This document shows, in pieces, positions 35,291 through 48,925 of a stretch of DNA of 64,000 bases (position 1 is the first letter of the stretch; each line of letters starts with the position of its first letter). A program made the position numbers and the translations under genes. Source of the stretch: Atrichornis clamosus (Eukaryota > Chordata > Aves > Passeriformes > Menuridae). Location of the stretch: assembly GCA_013400975.1 (NCBI GenBank), contig WBMZ01014157.1:1-64000 (forward strand). The letters are read 5' to 3'. The notes beneath the pieces are model-generated. The model did no database searches, was not told where the DNA came from, and saw nothing but the letters and a program-made list of their open reading frames with translations.

Positions 35291-37067
35291 TTATACAAAA
35301 ATGTATTAGAAAGTCTTTGGGCTTTCCTGCAATCAGGCGAGTAGATGAGGTGAGGAGTGTTCCACAGTCCAGACTCTTGTTACTCTGTGACACTAAGGAA
35401 GCAGAACAAGGGAGGGGGGCTAAAAGGAGAGATGGATTAAATAGAAAGTTGAGTGGCATAAAAAAGACAAAATTCTAGAGGAAACCTTATAGTTTATGAG
35501 TAAAACTCACAGAATACTTGAGTTTATACTTGTGCATTTGAATGGAGATTCAGTGAAGCTATCCACTGTTTAAGATACTATTTGTGTGGGAAGCTGTACT
35601 GAGCTGTTCTGAAGACAATGCTCACAGCCTGATCAGGAGCTCAGTGTGGTCAGAACTGTCCCGTTGTACGTTGACTTGTTTCCAGAGTCTCTGACCACTC
35701 AGCCCAAAAGGCAAATGCAGAACTTTTGCCATTACAATTTGGCAAGTGTTTCTGAAGCAAAGGAAGTAGTCATGAGCATGTTTTGCCCACTGACCTGCCC
35801 TCTGACTAAATTGTTGGTGTAGGAGGAGAACTCTATATAAGAGCAATGAGACAGAATATTTCTGTTATTAGTGTCCATGGTTAAGGGGTAAAGGAAATAA
35901 CTCAGAACTTGGTCAAGCATCGTCACCCAGCAAACCACACACAAGTATCACTCCAGGAGTATTTAGATGGCATTCCTATCTGAGGTATTCAACAGTGCAA
36001 CATGCTTCTGTCCCTTAATAATATCAGCTAGAAAGGCTGACTCAGAGTCTAGATATTATTTTCCAGTTTTAATTTGTTTCCTTCCTTTTTGGTAGAGATG
36101 GGTTGATTTTTTATAATGTGTTTAACCCTAATGGATACCAGATAAGCAACAATTGTAAGCAAGTTTAGGTCTCTGTAACTAATCAGCAGTTGCTAGAACT
36201 CTGGCATTCCTTGACCATATCTGGTGTGCTGTGAGATTCTACCATCATTTGATCAGTAAGTTACTCTTCATGGTCTTTCCTGAAAGAGAACTGTATCTGT
36301 ATTTTCACATACAAGCTCTCCACCCACTTGTGCCATATGTTCCATTTAAAGTTCCAGGACAGGAAGTATAGTAGAGATACCCTCCACTTTCACATCTAAT
36401 GACAATTAAGTGCTTTATATTGAGGCAGACTTTCAGTTTTCCAGTTTCAACATTCCACAGATGGGACTTTGTGTTAAAGAAACAAAAGTTAAAGAAAGAT
36501 TTCCCTCCGTGTTCAAGTGTTGATTCTGTAATTTCCTTTCATTACTATCCAAGGCAAAATCAGGCAAAATGCCTTTTGTCTGTTGCGGATTTTTATTCCC
36601 ATGGGAACATTTTATAGACACAGTTTAATGTTTTAAGAGAATCTAGAGGTCTATGTTACTCTGACCTTCTTTTTGCCAAGGTGCTGGGTTCTATAACCAG
36701 AAGCCAGGTTGTGAGTGAGTGGAGGTGGAGAAGGATTTGCATAAGATTTCTTAGCCGCAGCAAGCTGCAGTAACTCTGATGAGGTATTCCATTTTGTACT
36801 AATTGAAGATTCCAGCATGGTGCAACCATTATTTAAAAATAGTGGTGGTTTTTGTGTTTGGGGATATTTTTAGAAGTTGGGATAAATCATCAGAAACTAA
36901 AGAGCAGCAATGCTGAGGTCTACAAAGATTGTAGTAGGTGCTGCTGGCAGGGTCACTAGTTCATCTTCCGTAACCAAACCTCATCTTTTTTGGAGTCTTG
37001 ACGTCAGTGCAAGGCATTAAGCTGTGTGCAGCCCAATTATCCTGTAGAAGGAAGGCTGTAACAGACT

Positions 37068-37105
37068 GTATATATCTATATATCTGACATATATGACTGT
37101 GTGTG
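37068..37105. repeat. TA/TG-rich simple repeat
   Basis: TATATATCTATATATCTGAC, then ATATATGAC and a GTGTGTGT run; an imperfect short dinucleotide repeat. Confidence 0.7.
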
Positions 37106-39179
37106 TCTATCTTGCATGCTCTTTGCCTTTTATTCTTTTAATCTACAGAATATAAAGACCTGAGGATGATAGGCCAGAGCCTATGATGCTACTGAGATTT
37201 CCAGAAGTTGAAAGGGAGTAATGCAGAGTAGCATTTGTCCCAGACTCGTTGTTTTCAAACCTCCTGTAGTTAGAAGCAGTGAAGGCTGCATTTTATTGCA
37301 GTTTTACGTGCAAGAGACACTGTGCAGTGAAGAACAAATAGGCAAACAGATCTTAGGTGCATTTGCTCAGCTTTTTTTTCAATCCATAATAATTTAGGTT
37401 TGAAAAGGCCAAGCCTACAAGTAATTCCTGTCATCACATAACATTTACAGTTTCACTAAACGTAGCCAATATCTAACAATTATGAACCTAACCTTTGCCA
37501 CTTCGGATGTAACACCTTTAGCTGTATTTTAGTACTGCCGAGGATGGGTTTTTTTCTAGCGTGCCTTTAAAAAATGGCCTTCCTTTTTGTAGCCTGCAAA
37601 TCCACTTGCCATTTATGATACTTAGAACACTAACTACCTGATCACATCTACGAATTAGACAATTAAACTTCTAAGAACTAGCAAATGAACTTCTGCAGTA
37701 ATCCTCACAGGTGTTTCTGGAAGCAGAATTCCAATCAAAGAATTAATTAGGTCATGGTCTTTCAGTAACAGCGAAAAGCCCAAAGCCACTGAATTAGTTT
37801 TCTTGCAAAACAGTTATTGCTGCAGCTTTTGTTAGGTGAATGATGATACAAATATAGACTAATACAGAAAAGCAATCACCTAGAGTGGAGGTTAACAGTA
37901 TTGACAAAAACTATACTTGTTTAGAATATAGATATCTTAATGAAACTAATGGTATTAATTAAAGGTGATGGATAAATGGCCTCTGAAATAGTGTTCTGCC
38001 TGGAAATAAAAATTTGATCATGGCTGGAGGAATTGCAGGTTGACCCACACTGCTCCACCTGTTTGTCTAAAGCTGTTAAGGGGCAGATTTAAATGCAGGC
38101 TCTGGAGTAATTTTCTCTGAAATCCTCAAAAATGTGTACTTGAGCTGAGGAATAGTATTCATGAGGAGCTGATTGATGCCACAGACTCATTTAATGGAAG
38201 CCAGTAAACCAGTGTTTAAAACCCAGCAATACACAGTCACTCATCATTGGGTCTGTACATGAATGCACGATTCCAGAGCAAAGAGTATTTTATTTGTCTT
38301 TTGGAAAAGAAACTTCAAATTCTCTTGTCTAAAAAGAGCATATATTCATACAGTCGCAGTCATATAGGGCAGAGATGTCCTACTGAACCATCCGTGTTCT
38401 TTTACTTCACTGTAACTTCTCCACAGTCATATCTGAGTTCATAAGTAGGTACAACATAACACTGAGGTTAAAAGGAAGGGTCAGTAGGGTGAAGTGACTT
38501 TTACTCAGCAAGAAGACTGCTTACAGACATCTTAAGTGTTCCAAGTATGTATATACCAACTATCAAAATTACTTTAGAAGGATTATGAAAAGGTTGCCAT
38601 TTTTAAGGAGATAAGTGGAGAGGAAAATGTTAAATAAATAGTCCTCAATAAGTAGAAGCCATGTCCAAATTAAGGAGAAAAGAAAATATGTTTTATGTTA
38701 AACGTGAAACACTGTTAAATGGGAAGCTTTGATGAAAGAGGACTAAAAAGGTGCTGAGGGATAACCCATTAAGGACTTGGAAGTACACTCCCATACGTGC
38801 TGGAAACAGCAGGTGATTGAAGAGTGTGTAGAGACAATGAATCTTGAACAAAAGGAGAGCTCAAGTAAGGCAAGACCACAGGAGTAGAAAGGTACAAATT
38901 CTAGGCATCGTAGAAGAATTCAGGAAGATTCCCACACCAGTACCTTTCTTACCAGGGAAGGATTTGGGACAGCTTTCTAGTGTTGGAATGCAGGTGGAGG
39001 AGTTTGCATGCAGATCAATAAATCAGTAGTGATACATTGTCAGGAACAAACACTGTTCTCCAAAGAAGTCAGATCAAACTGAAATACGAAATTTCTGATC
39101 TTCCTACAGTAAAGCCCTAGCTTCAGGGCATAGAGCAGGTGGCTTAGCCTCAGAGAAGGTGGTGGCAGCCATTAGGACA

Positions 39180-40350
39180 CCAAGAATGCTCCTGGAACTG
39201 CAGGCCAGTAGGTCTGATCTCCCCTCCAGGCAAATAGAGATAAGCTGTGGAAAAAACAAATGTAGAGACTTGGATAAGTATAATATTGATAGATAAATAA
39301 GTAAAAAAAATAAGCAAAGCAGTAAGCTTTTTTTAGAAAGGAATTGTGTGTCAAAAACCTGCTGGAATTCTCGGAAAGAAAACTAGTAAGTATGTGGCTA
39401 GGTATAGTTCAGTCAATGTGATGTGTCTTGTTTTCCAAAATAGTTAATTTCAGTGTTATTCATGGAGTGCTTTAAAGGAATTATATGGTCCGGGAATGAG
39501 AGAGAAGGTCCTCTCCTGGGCTGTTTTGACAGTGGAGGGGAGATACCTGTATATTTCCCCCAGGAATTGTGCTGGGACCTATGCTGCTCAAAATTAATGA
39601 TTTTGAAACTAATTGTGTGAAGTTATGAATTGCTGATGATAAAGAAATTAGTTAATACTAAAATAGATGGTGAACAGATGAAGAAGGAACTCATGGTACT
39701 GAAAGGCCTGGCAATGCAATGGCAGGCAATCTCTGTGTTGTATTTGAGGGTATGAGAAGCAGCTCTGCCTTTGCAGAGGGGAGCCCTGAGGTACTTATGG
39801 CCAAACTGGAAAGAGAATTCGGAGTCACAATGAATAGTTCTTGCAAAATGTCACTTTTGTGTCAGAAGTTGTCAGAAGAAGGAATAAAATATTAGTAATT
39901 GTTACAAAAGGAAGAGAGAACAAAATTTAAGACATACTCTTGGCAGAGATAACTCAGTGGCCTGCTTGGATATTTAATGGATTTGAACACTACATATAAT
40001 AATGGATCTGAGGAAGTGCAGATGAATGTTAGATTGTTCAAAGGTACAGAATTATTTCCCCACAAGGGCAAATAAGCAGATCAGATCTTCTCAACTAAAA
40101 ATAAGAGAGAAACTAAGAAGAAACAGGACTGAGACCTGTACATCTTAATTGATTCTGTATAGAACATTAATGGAAAAACATTGTTTATTGTTTCCCAAAA
40201 TATAATAACTAGAAGACCAACAGAAATGGTTTAGGTAAAAACAAGCAAAAAGAAGTGGTTTTTTTCACACAACACAGTTAAATTGTTGAGCTTGTTAGCA
40301 TAAAAGTTCTTCATGCCAGATGTGTAAATTGTTTTACAAAACTGTTAGAC
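39180..40350 (+). mobile_element. Old, heavily decayed CR1 LINE with remnants of the ORF2 region
   Basis: Successive landmarks of a CR1 body are recognisable despite many stops and gaps: GGCCAGTAGGTCTGATCTCC (the RT 'NYRPVSLTS' region), AATGAGAGAGAAGGTCCTCT, GTGCTGGGACCTATGCTGCT, AATTGCTGATGATAAAGAAA and AACTGGAAAGAGAATTCGG. Toward the 3' end, CACACAACACAGTTAAATTG and GTTGAGCTTGTTAGCATAAA match the older CR1 class. The reading frame is destroyed throughout. The left boundary is uncertain and may lie several hundred bases further left. Confidence 0.7.
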
Positions 40351-41329
40351 AAATTAAAAGACAAAAGTAAGATACAGAAAAAGGATTTTTACAGGCTTTG
40401 TATAGAAAGTGTTTTTAAATTCCATGAACTTAATACCATATCCCACTTCAAAAATGCAGAAAACGTCATTCCATATTTGCCACGTGTATTTTTCCTCAGC
40501 ATCCATTATTAGCTGCTGTCTGAGCTGGCACCACTCTAGAAATAGATTTTATTCTGACTCACTGCAAATGCTCTTAAGGTCTTAATTTCTAGTTCAGTAT
40601 GCTTCTATATTATAGTTAATATTTAAATAATAAGAAATTTCAGCTGAAATAGTAATTCTAACATATCCTACAATGAAGAATATATGTTTTGATGGATATG
40701 AAGCATCTGGGGCCCCTATACTGGAATTGTGTCTCCCAACTTTTATATCTTTTTACATGACACAAATCAAAATTATAACTTCTCTTATATGCAGAGAAAC
40801 TGCAGTTGTTTCTGTGTGCTTTCTGTCAGTTCTCTACCCACTTCAGGTATGCCAGTATATGGTGGTGTGCTGCTGGAGGACTTTTCTGAACACTGAATAG
40901 AAATACTAGTATTTTTAATGAACATGAGTACAGGATGATTTGTCCTATAACAGCACAACTTCAATTCTGTAGCAATATATCTACATCTCTTTTTCCATGA
41001 TCCGACTTATATATACACCCATCTATGTGTCTGTGAGAGAAAATAACCCTTAGCATGCTTCAGATAAGTTCTGTAGGTGGAAAACTTCTCATATTAATAC
41101 TCAACATTTCCTAATGTTCAGTGTTAGTTAAACATAATGAAGTGTACTTATTACATAGAAAAACTTGTGGACATGCTGAATTTCAGGTAATATTTTGGTA
41201 GAAATTACATTAGGATTCACTGAATACACTGAATTATATTGGGATTAATCTCAATAGCATGAGGTGAGATGTAATAAATACAGGCAGAGCAAGAAAATAA
41301 TACCCTCTTGTACTGCTGTTCTGTATGGT

Positions 41330-41386
41330 TGTTCTCAATGATCTTAAAGGACTTTTCCAACCTAAGTGATTCTATGATTCTGTTCT
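41330..41386 (+). mobile_element. Very short CR1 3'-end fragment
   Basis: TTCTCAATGATCTTAAAGGA and CTTTTCCAACCTAAGTGATT, then CTATGATTCTG: the last ~55 bases of CR1 with its ATTCTATG tail. An A/C-rich low-complexity stretch follows immediately (41393-41490). Confidence 0.9.
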
Positions 41387-41392
41387 TCCTCT

Positions 41393-41490
41393 TACAAAAA
41401 CAAACAAACAAAAACCCAACACCCCACCCCAAAACCAATGCGCAAATAAACAGAAAACCCCTAACTAACAAAAAAAATCAAAAAGACATG
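41393..41490. repeat. CAAA/CCCA-rich low-complexity stretch
   Basis: (CAAA)n and C/A-rich sequence directly downstream of the CR1 tail. It may be a microsatellite that grew at the insertion site. Confidence 0.65.
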
Positions 41491-42049
41491 AATTAAAGGT
41501 ACCCTTTCAAAACAACAAGTCAGATACGCCTGTGGTGGAAGTCTGTTGCATCATCTGACTTACTCCATGGATGATTTTGCACGAAGAGAATGCACAAAAT
41601 TTCAATTATGTGAGCCAGACCCAAATGTCCTCAGTGGGTGCTCAGAGGTGAACTGTATCTGGGTGCTCCCAGGCAAGGAGGCAGGTCCCCAGGCAGATGG
41701 GGTAAAGAGGTACCTCTGGCATAGCTCTCCTTCAGGCCTTACAGGGAGAGCAGCAGCAATGTCCCTTGCAGAGGCTGAATCCTGCTGGCAGCAGGGACGG
41801 CAGGAAGGTGTTGGGTTAGAGCATGTTCTGCAGTATGGCACAGTTACTGTTCCCACCTAGTAGGCAGGGCTTTTTTTCCTATTTCTCTGGTTTATGTCAG
41901 TGGAAAGCTGCATGAATTAGAGATGTTTTCTAAGATATTCTACCAGACTCTTTATCCCATATAACATTTGAAAACATAGTCTTTGCCTATTGCAGTAAAG
42001 CCTGAACACTTCTATAAAGGTTTGTGACCTAAACTGGAATAGATACAAG

Positions 42050-42195
42050 GCAGTAATACCTCCTTTTACAGTCAGCAAAAAATATGTTCACTGTTTTGCT
42101 CAGAGGAATATAGAAAGTCTTGAGCACAACCAGGAACAGAATTGAAATCTATCAGTCCTGCTACCTACAGGGTCGTTCCTCCTGCATCAACTCTT
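42050..42195 (-). mobile_element. Ancient MIR-like core-SINE fragment
   Basis: On the + strand, CCTCCTTTTACAGTCAGCAA, TTTTGCTCAGAGGAATATAG, AGAAAGTCTTGAGCACAACC and AGGAACAGAATTGAAATCTA correspond to reverse-oriented MIR (CCCATTTTACAGATGAGGAA, CTTGCTCAAGGTCACACAG, AGCAGGATTCGAACC). Order and spacing agree; identity is low, as expected for its age. Confidence 0.55.
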
Positions 42196-45100
42196 GCATT
42201 GTAGACATGAAACCTTTGAACAGTGGTTTGTTAAACTGAGCACATGCCAAGGTAGATTTATGTAATATTTTACAGAGGTTCCAAATAAAGTTGGAGGACC
42301 AGTTACACATTTAAAAAAAATATGTTTATAATCAGTTTAATTCAAGACTTAAAAACATTGGCCAGTACTGCAGTGCCTGCCTGCCTCTGTCATGTTCATG
42401 TAGCTTGATGGTGGTTTACTTCCCCTATTTTTTTAACTCTTTGGAGAATAGCAGATGTTGAGTGGACATAAACATCTATCAAGTGCCCAAATCTACCCGA
42501 GGGTCTATGCAGAGACAATGTGATGACAATTATTCCATTTTCACCACAAAATTCTATTCCAATTCCAATTTAGGTCCAGTTACTGCAGCTGTCAGAATGG
42601 AAACCAGATCTTCCAAGCTCCTGTCTCCTTGGCTGAAGGGGACAGTTTAACAGAAGAAGGACTGTGTTACCATTTGACAGATCCTAGGTTTCCCAAAACA
42701 ACTGGAATGTTGTGAGGAGCAGTTTAGAGCAGCTCAGGGCAAAGGTGGGTTGCTGCTAAACTAATTTAGCTTTGCTTAAAAAACAAAGAAACCATAAACA
42801 AAAATAAATATGTACTCTTCATGCTTAACAAGAGTCTTGGAAACTCAGGTAACTCAGTGAAACGGCCACAGGCCGTATTTTTTTTTTTCTGGTTAATCTC
42901 TGTAGACCTATAAAGAGATCAAGGTAAAACCTACATAGCTGTTCCCAGTTTTACCTTATCTCCCCTGCCTTCTGCAGACTTTTGGGGAAGCCAGAGGTTC
43001 CAAGGAGAGGTTGCATTTAGCTGATGTTTTGCATGGAAGGACAGAGACTTGGTGTGTGGCAATTCCAGTGCAGCTGTTTCCAAAACGTGCTGTGTTCTGT
43101 TCAGTTGCAGGAAAGGCTTGTGGTCAACAAGCCAGAGGAGGAAAGAGACAAAGGAATCAGCTGGCACCAGGTTTCAAGCCGTTGCTATATAGCTTGATTT
43201 CATTTTGGGGGCAAAGTTGTGTGACTGACACAGGGAAGTTGAGACAGCAACAGGCTTCTTCCTTCAGCAGTGTGCTGAAAGGGCATACAGGACTTTTAGG
43301 ATGCCCGAGTTCACACTATCATTGGAAAAGACTCATGGCTCCATTGAGTTGTAAAGGATGAAGTCAAGGTGACTTTGCATGTGTTGCATGACCCCAGAGA
43401 AACAGGAATTGTTACTTACCCAAACAGCTGGAGGTGTAGAATGAATTTCAGGTGAAGAATCTAACAGAGCAGAGCTCTTTTACCAGGATGGAAGATGATT
43501 GTGGATAGAATGAGTTTAGGGGATCTCAAAAATCAGTTGCTGCACAGAGAAGGGGAAACATTTATTCATTCTTCTGGTGGCGGTACTGTGAGTCGTTTAA
43601 TGGACGTAGTAGCTAGTAGGTCTGAAAGAAACAAAAGAAGATGCTTTATCATATAAGGCGTATTGAAACACCTTATGTTGCAGAAACTGAAAGTTTTTAA
43701 TAGGAATTCAAAGATTAATTGGATAGGTTCAAAGAACGTGATTTTTGTCTTGGGCTATTCAATACCAGACCTTAGGTTCAGGAAGTCCCAGAGCCATAAA
43801 TCATTGAAAACTGAGGTACCATTATGGGAAGTATCACTGTGTGCTTTGTCTTACTCATACACTCTTCCCTAAGTCCCCCATTTCAGAAGGGATGCTGACC
43901 TTGATAGTGTAACAGAAATGCCCATTCTCATCTTTTTAGGAAAGAGGTAATGGAGAAAAGATAGCATTTGAAGTCTGAATAATGATGCAGACATTTTACT
44001 AATAACAGGATACTGTTGGTAAACAATGAGACAAGGCATTACTGTAACTGAAAGGAGAGGATCAAGTGTACCATATTACCAGTCACTCATTTTTGTTATG
44101 AGAGACCTTTGCAGCCCTGCTTCAATGTTTGGAAACTCCGTGAGGTCCCTGAGCTCCAGGTGCTGAGTACTGTCAGTTGTCAATGAAGGAATGCCTTCCG
44201 AGAGCACAGTGATTTCAAACTGGCAACAAGCAGGATTAGGTAATTTATCCCCCTTCGCCTCAGATGAAAATGCTTATTTAGGTCACGTGGGAAATTAGTT
44301 TCTCCTTTAACAGATGATGCAAAATTAGTAAACTGCGTAAAGAATTTTGTTAAATGTTACTTTGGAGCTGTAATTTTGTTAGGTGGTCAGTTGACTTTTT
44401 TTTACATCATTTCAGGTGGGTAAATTGATAATTAATCATACTGCGTCATTTGTTTATAATAAAAATGTACGTTCATTTGCTATGCAAATATTTATTTATT
44501 TGAGTAAGATGCTGTAGCAGAATACGCCTATGTTAGGTACTGGAGATAGTGCTCATGTTAGGAGGTTACTTACTACAATTCAACCCAGCCTATGACATCT
44601 GTTTTTACGTCATCTGGGGCCTTCCTTGAGCTGGGAGGTTTGTGGCAAGCTGAGAATAGAGGATGCCAAAGAGCATCTCTGCTTGTAATACGTGTTAAGA
44701 CCTCATGCAGTTGATGTGAAATGAGTTAATGTACTGTCTGCTAGCTAAAATACTTTTGGTGTTTTTCAAGCTTGATATGAAAAAAGAAGTGATTTAATAG
44801 AAAACTGGAGCTAATTTCAGGGCATTTTAGCCTTTTTTTATCTTTATGTGGTGTAGATGAATAATTCAGTAAGGTCTGAATTACAACTAAAAGACAAAAA
44901 TGAATAGGGTATGATAAAACTATGTATTTTACTTGAAAGGGCTCTGTGTTTTTATAGTTTCATTTAGCTGGGCCAGCAGACTGTAGAGCAGATAGAGACA
45001 CTCAAGTATTGTAAAGTGTAAATGTATAATGTACAAACAGTTTCTGTTCCTTGATGTTTCTCTTCTTTGCCCCTTAATTGTAATTTCTCTTAAAACATCA

Positions 45101-48100
45101 AAAGCTCTCCTGTATAAAAACCATAAATGTGATTTTGAAAAGTACCTCTATGCCTTTTGTATGTAATTTCTGTACAGAAATTCTTCTCAAAAAGAACATA
45201 CATATCAGTCTCCATGAAAATGGCTGAAAATCTTAAGAGACTTAAAAGGGGAACTGCTTTTATATATGCTTTCAGAATTTTGAAATTTTCCTTTAAAAAT
45301 ACTGTAATGGTCATGTATTTTAATATTTTAATATATACATTTGGCTCCAACATCTGAGGGTTCAAGAAACTCACCAGGTACCACAGGACACGGCACGGAA
45401 TTTAGTGCATCAAGGTGGTAGCTCCCAACTGCTCCTCTACTTCTTCTCTAAAACTGCTCCTTCATTGCCATCCTCTCTCCTCTTCAGCATCCTGTCCACT
45501 CCCAGTCAGAACTGTTGCTTCTGTAGCCTACCTGGCTGGCCCCAGTAGCACAAGATTTCCTCTCTTCCTCTGTTCTCTGCCCCTTACCAAGTCCCACCAG
45601 TCCCACCAGCACAGAGCTCAGCCTGATCATGTCCGGGAATGAGCTTGGGCTCCGTGCCATGTCTCACCTCTGTTGTTGCTACACTTCACCCATCAGAAAT
45701 GCTGCATTTCTGGAATGATGGTTTTGATTGGCATCATACAGGGATATTCTTATTCATGAGTATATGCAGGCTTAGATCCGTGCCCACAATTACTACTCCA
45801 GTCAGCACAAGTGATCAGGTGAATGTCAGAAGGGAACACTTCCCATTCTGCTAGAATAACTTTTACATGGGAATCTCTGAAGAGGATATTTTCCTGATCC
45901 ATATGACATACTTGCCAGACTACAGTAGTTCCAAACAAGCCATTTCAATCCAGCACATAAATGACTTTCTTGAATGCTTTGGTTTGTTGTGCAAAACATG
46001 AATTTAGGGCAGGGATTTTTTTGGTGGGGGAAGAACATATGTGCATAGTTAAAGAAAACTGCTTCTTCAAAGATGTACAAGTCTGTCTGTTAAGGGTGGA
46101 AGACTAAGCCCTGCTTCAACCAAAGCCGTCTTAAGAGGTGAGCAGTAGGCAGGAGCCTCACACAACGCCAACTCTCTCCCCGCATTTGTTAGAAAAAATG
46201 CAGTAATCCAGAACCATACTAAGCCAGAGATATCACAGCTTTTTCAGTACTTTGCAGCCCATTTGCTGGTGCATTATCAGTTATTTACACAAGCCATAGA
46301 AGTTCATGCAAAAAGCATCATGCTCCATCAGACAGATAACGTTATTTCTTCCTCCTTACTGTGTTTCTTATTCACTGGATGGCAAATACAGCTGACTTCG
46401 ACCTGGCAAATCCAGAAAAGTTTGGTTGCCACCGGCTAATGGCAGGAGATACAGTGGTGCTTTCTTTTCTGAGGATACATAGGCAAGACAGGGATGCACA
46501 GATTAGTGTACTGGTTGCAGCTAGTATCCCAGTGGTATATATACTGGTGGGGCAGGAGGTAGCTGATGGAGCAGGAGCAGTACTGGAGTGTCTGCGAAGC
46601 AGTGCGTCTCCTAAGCTGAGGTGATGTAAAATAGGAAAAATCCACCTGTGGTGAAGATGCTCTCTGCCCCAGTGAGGCACCATATCAGGGTTATGTTGAG
46701 GAGCTGCAGGCAGATAGCTGGCTGCCCCAGGTGTAGCACCAGCAAAGTTTTTCATATTTGTATAGTTTCGTGCTAAGGTACAGGGTTGAGGAGGTGTGAC
46801 AAATGCACAGTGGCAAGCTTTAAGCCAGTATTTCCCTCTGCCTTGAGTGAGAACAGTGGTGCAGGATTGTTGCCCATGGGGAGCCTTGGCTCCAGCAGGT
46901 GGTTTCCCTCCTCTGTGGTCATTCTGTGCTCCTTCCACACTGAGCTGACCCCATGAAGATCATGCAGTTCTCTGGTCAAGAAAAGGGTCCACACTGTGAA
47001 CCATTTTAAACACCTGTTGTTTTCCAAACGATTGGCTTGATGTGGCAACCTTAGTGATACATCAGAAAGTTTTATGGAGAATCATGGATGGTTGTTCCAG
47101 AAAGTTTGCTCTTTATGACCAGATCTATGTTCTACATACCAGCAGTAGCATCCAGGCTCTTCCAGAGAACTAGTCAGTTGCTGCCCACACACTTGAGCAG
47201 CTCCTGCACTTGCACTGTGCCAGGCTGGAAGCTGCATCGGCACAGTAGGAATGCACAGGCAAAACCAAACTAAGGAGCTCCCGACTCACAGCAAGGGTAG
47301 GCACACTTTGTTTCAGTCACTGTCTCGTAAAGACCCTAAGTGTGGGCTGAGCATCTTAGATACCTGCTTGCCATTCTGTCTGGGCTGTGAATTTTCACCA
47401 TCATGTGTGTAATTTAGTATGAAACAATTACTCTAATTTCTTGAGTGTTGAGCATCACGTGAATTCTGTTGAGATGGCATATTGTTCAGGCAAGGAGCAA
47501 GACATCTGAATCCTTGCACACCCAGAGTGTGCACTTCCTAAGCTGCCTTTTTATGACTATGTCGGTCATTATTCTTTTATCTTCCCAATCAGATTAGTTG
47601 ACTAAGAGATCGGTGTTACTTTGTAGAAACGGAAGATATATACTAAAAAGCATCCAGATGTGGTAACTTGATTTTTTTTACCAAACAAAAAGTATGATTT
47701 TAAGAGAGCCAAACAATTATTTCTGAAGCGTGGTAAAAATAATTTGCTCCCTGGCTGATAGCTGTGTGCCCCATGTGGTGCTCAGTAAGTCAATTGAAAA
47801 CTCTCACACATCAGGATTTATAATGGAAACTGCAACTCTGCCTTCAGCAAGGCTGTGTAGGCACACCACTGTAATATCCATTTGATTAGACACTTGGTTA
47901 AATCAGTTACTCCTGGTAACAAAAGCAAAGGGCATGCAGTGTTCCAGCATCACACATAACTGCTTTTATCTGGGATATTTGGCAGGTGAATATCTGAAAG
48001 GGAGAACTAGAAATAGAGGCTCTAAGCTGTTTGAATTCCCTCCTTGCAGCATGGGTTTGTGAAGTGATTTATTTGAGCTGCAGCCTATATACCATACATC

Positions 48101-48463
48101 ACCTTCCTGGTTGGCTTTGTTGGCACCTTGTCACATTCTTGCAGGCTTGAGGAATTCATTGTTCTTGTTTGAACTGATAAGAACAAAAAAGGATTTTCTG
48201 CCGAGACCTTGGGAAAGGCAGAGGGGGAGGAATGTTGACACGAAACACCAGGGCTGCACTTTCCCAAGCCTTTCAGCCAGCACAGCAGCCTGCATTCTTC
48301 CCTAGTTGGGGAGCATGGGTTGAGGTGAGATAAGCACCGTTTCCTTGCTGCTGCTGCCCAAAAGCGTGGTCATGGAGTAGGGACCCTTCAAAGGGAATCT
48401 CTCATAGTGGCAGGACGTCATGATTGCCAGGATGAACGTGTAGCACAGCGCGTTGCTCAGTTT
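42196..48463. other. Mostly unique intron 3 sequence
   Basis: About 6.3 kb with no recognisable gene or repeat family. It contains the longest open frame of the window (minus 46372-46938, 188 codons), which starts with GTG rather than ATG and has no recognisable domain. A C/T-rich patch lies around 45415-45660. Confidence 0.5.
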
Positions 48464-48925
48464 CATAGAGTCACAGAATGGGTCAGGCTGGAAGGGACCA
48501 CTGTGGGTCATCTGGTCCAACCTCCCTGCTCAAGCAGGGTCATCCCAGAGCGCATGGCACAGGATCATGTCTAGAGAGTTCTTCAGTATCTCCAGTGAGG
48601 GAGACTCCACAAGCTCTCTGGGCAGCCTGTTCCAGTGTGTGGTCACCCACACAGTAAAGAAGTTCTTCCTCATATTCAGGTGGAGCTTCCTGTGCATCAG
48701 TTTCTGCCTCTTGTCTCTTGTCCTGTTGCTGGGCACCAGCAAGAAGAGCCTGGCTCCATCCTCTTGACATCCTCCCTTCAGATTCTTACTGATGAGGTGC
48801 CCTCTCAGTCATTTCTTTTCAAAGCTGAGCAGCCCCAGCTCCCTCATCCTACCCTCCCTAAGACAAATGCTTCAGTCCCCTAATCATTCTCATAGCCCTC
48901 CACTGGGACCTGCTCCAGGAGATGA
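48464..48925 (-). mobile_element. CR1 LINE 3' end, minus orientation
   Basis: Left end CATAGAGTCACAGAATGGGT is the reverse of the CR1 3' terminus; then GGTCATCTGGTCCAACCTCC, CTGGGCAGCCTGTTCCAGTG, AAGAAGTTCTTCCTCATATT and GAGCAGCCCCAGCTCCCTCA. Divergence is modest. Translated pieces resemble CR1-derived frames rather than a host gene. It pairs with a + strand copy at 49836-50262, a related CR1 in opposite orientation. Confidence 0.95.

Larger units (their letters stand above)
26096..39179. other. Mostly unique intron 3 sequence
   Basis: About 13 kb without a recognisable gene. It includes an AT-rich degenerate repeat at 31342-31455, a short perfect hairpin at 28529-28554 (9-base arms GACAGTCCT / AGGACTGTC), purine-rich sequence around 35070-35290 and a TA-rich patch at 37068-37105. 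Longer open frames here show no family resemblance. Confidence 0.5.

Noticed and set aside
46372..46938. Longest open frame in the window (188 codons, minus strand)
   Set aside because: It starts with GTG, not ATG, has no recognisable domain and overlaps an open frame on the other strand. One frame of this length is not surprising by chance in 64 kb read in six frames.
48453..48883. Open frames with coherent peptides around 48.5-48.9 and 49.7-50.2 kb
   Set aside because: They lie inside CR1 3' sequences, and the same peptides recur in both copies, so they are repeat-derived and not host genes.
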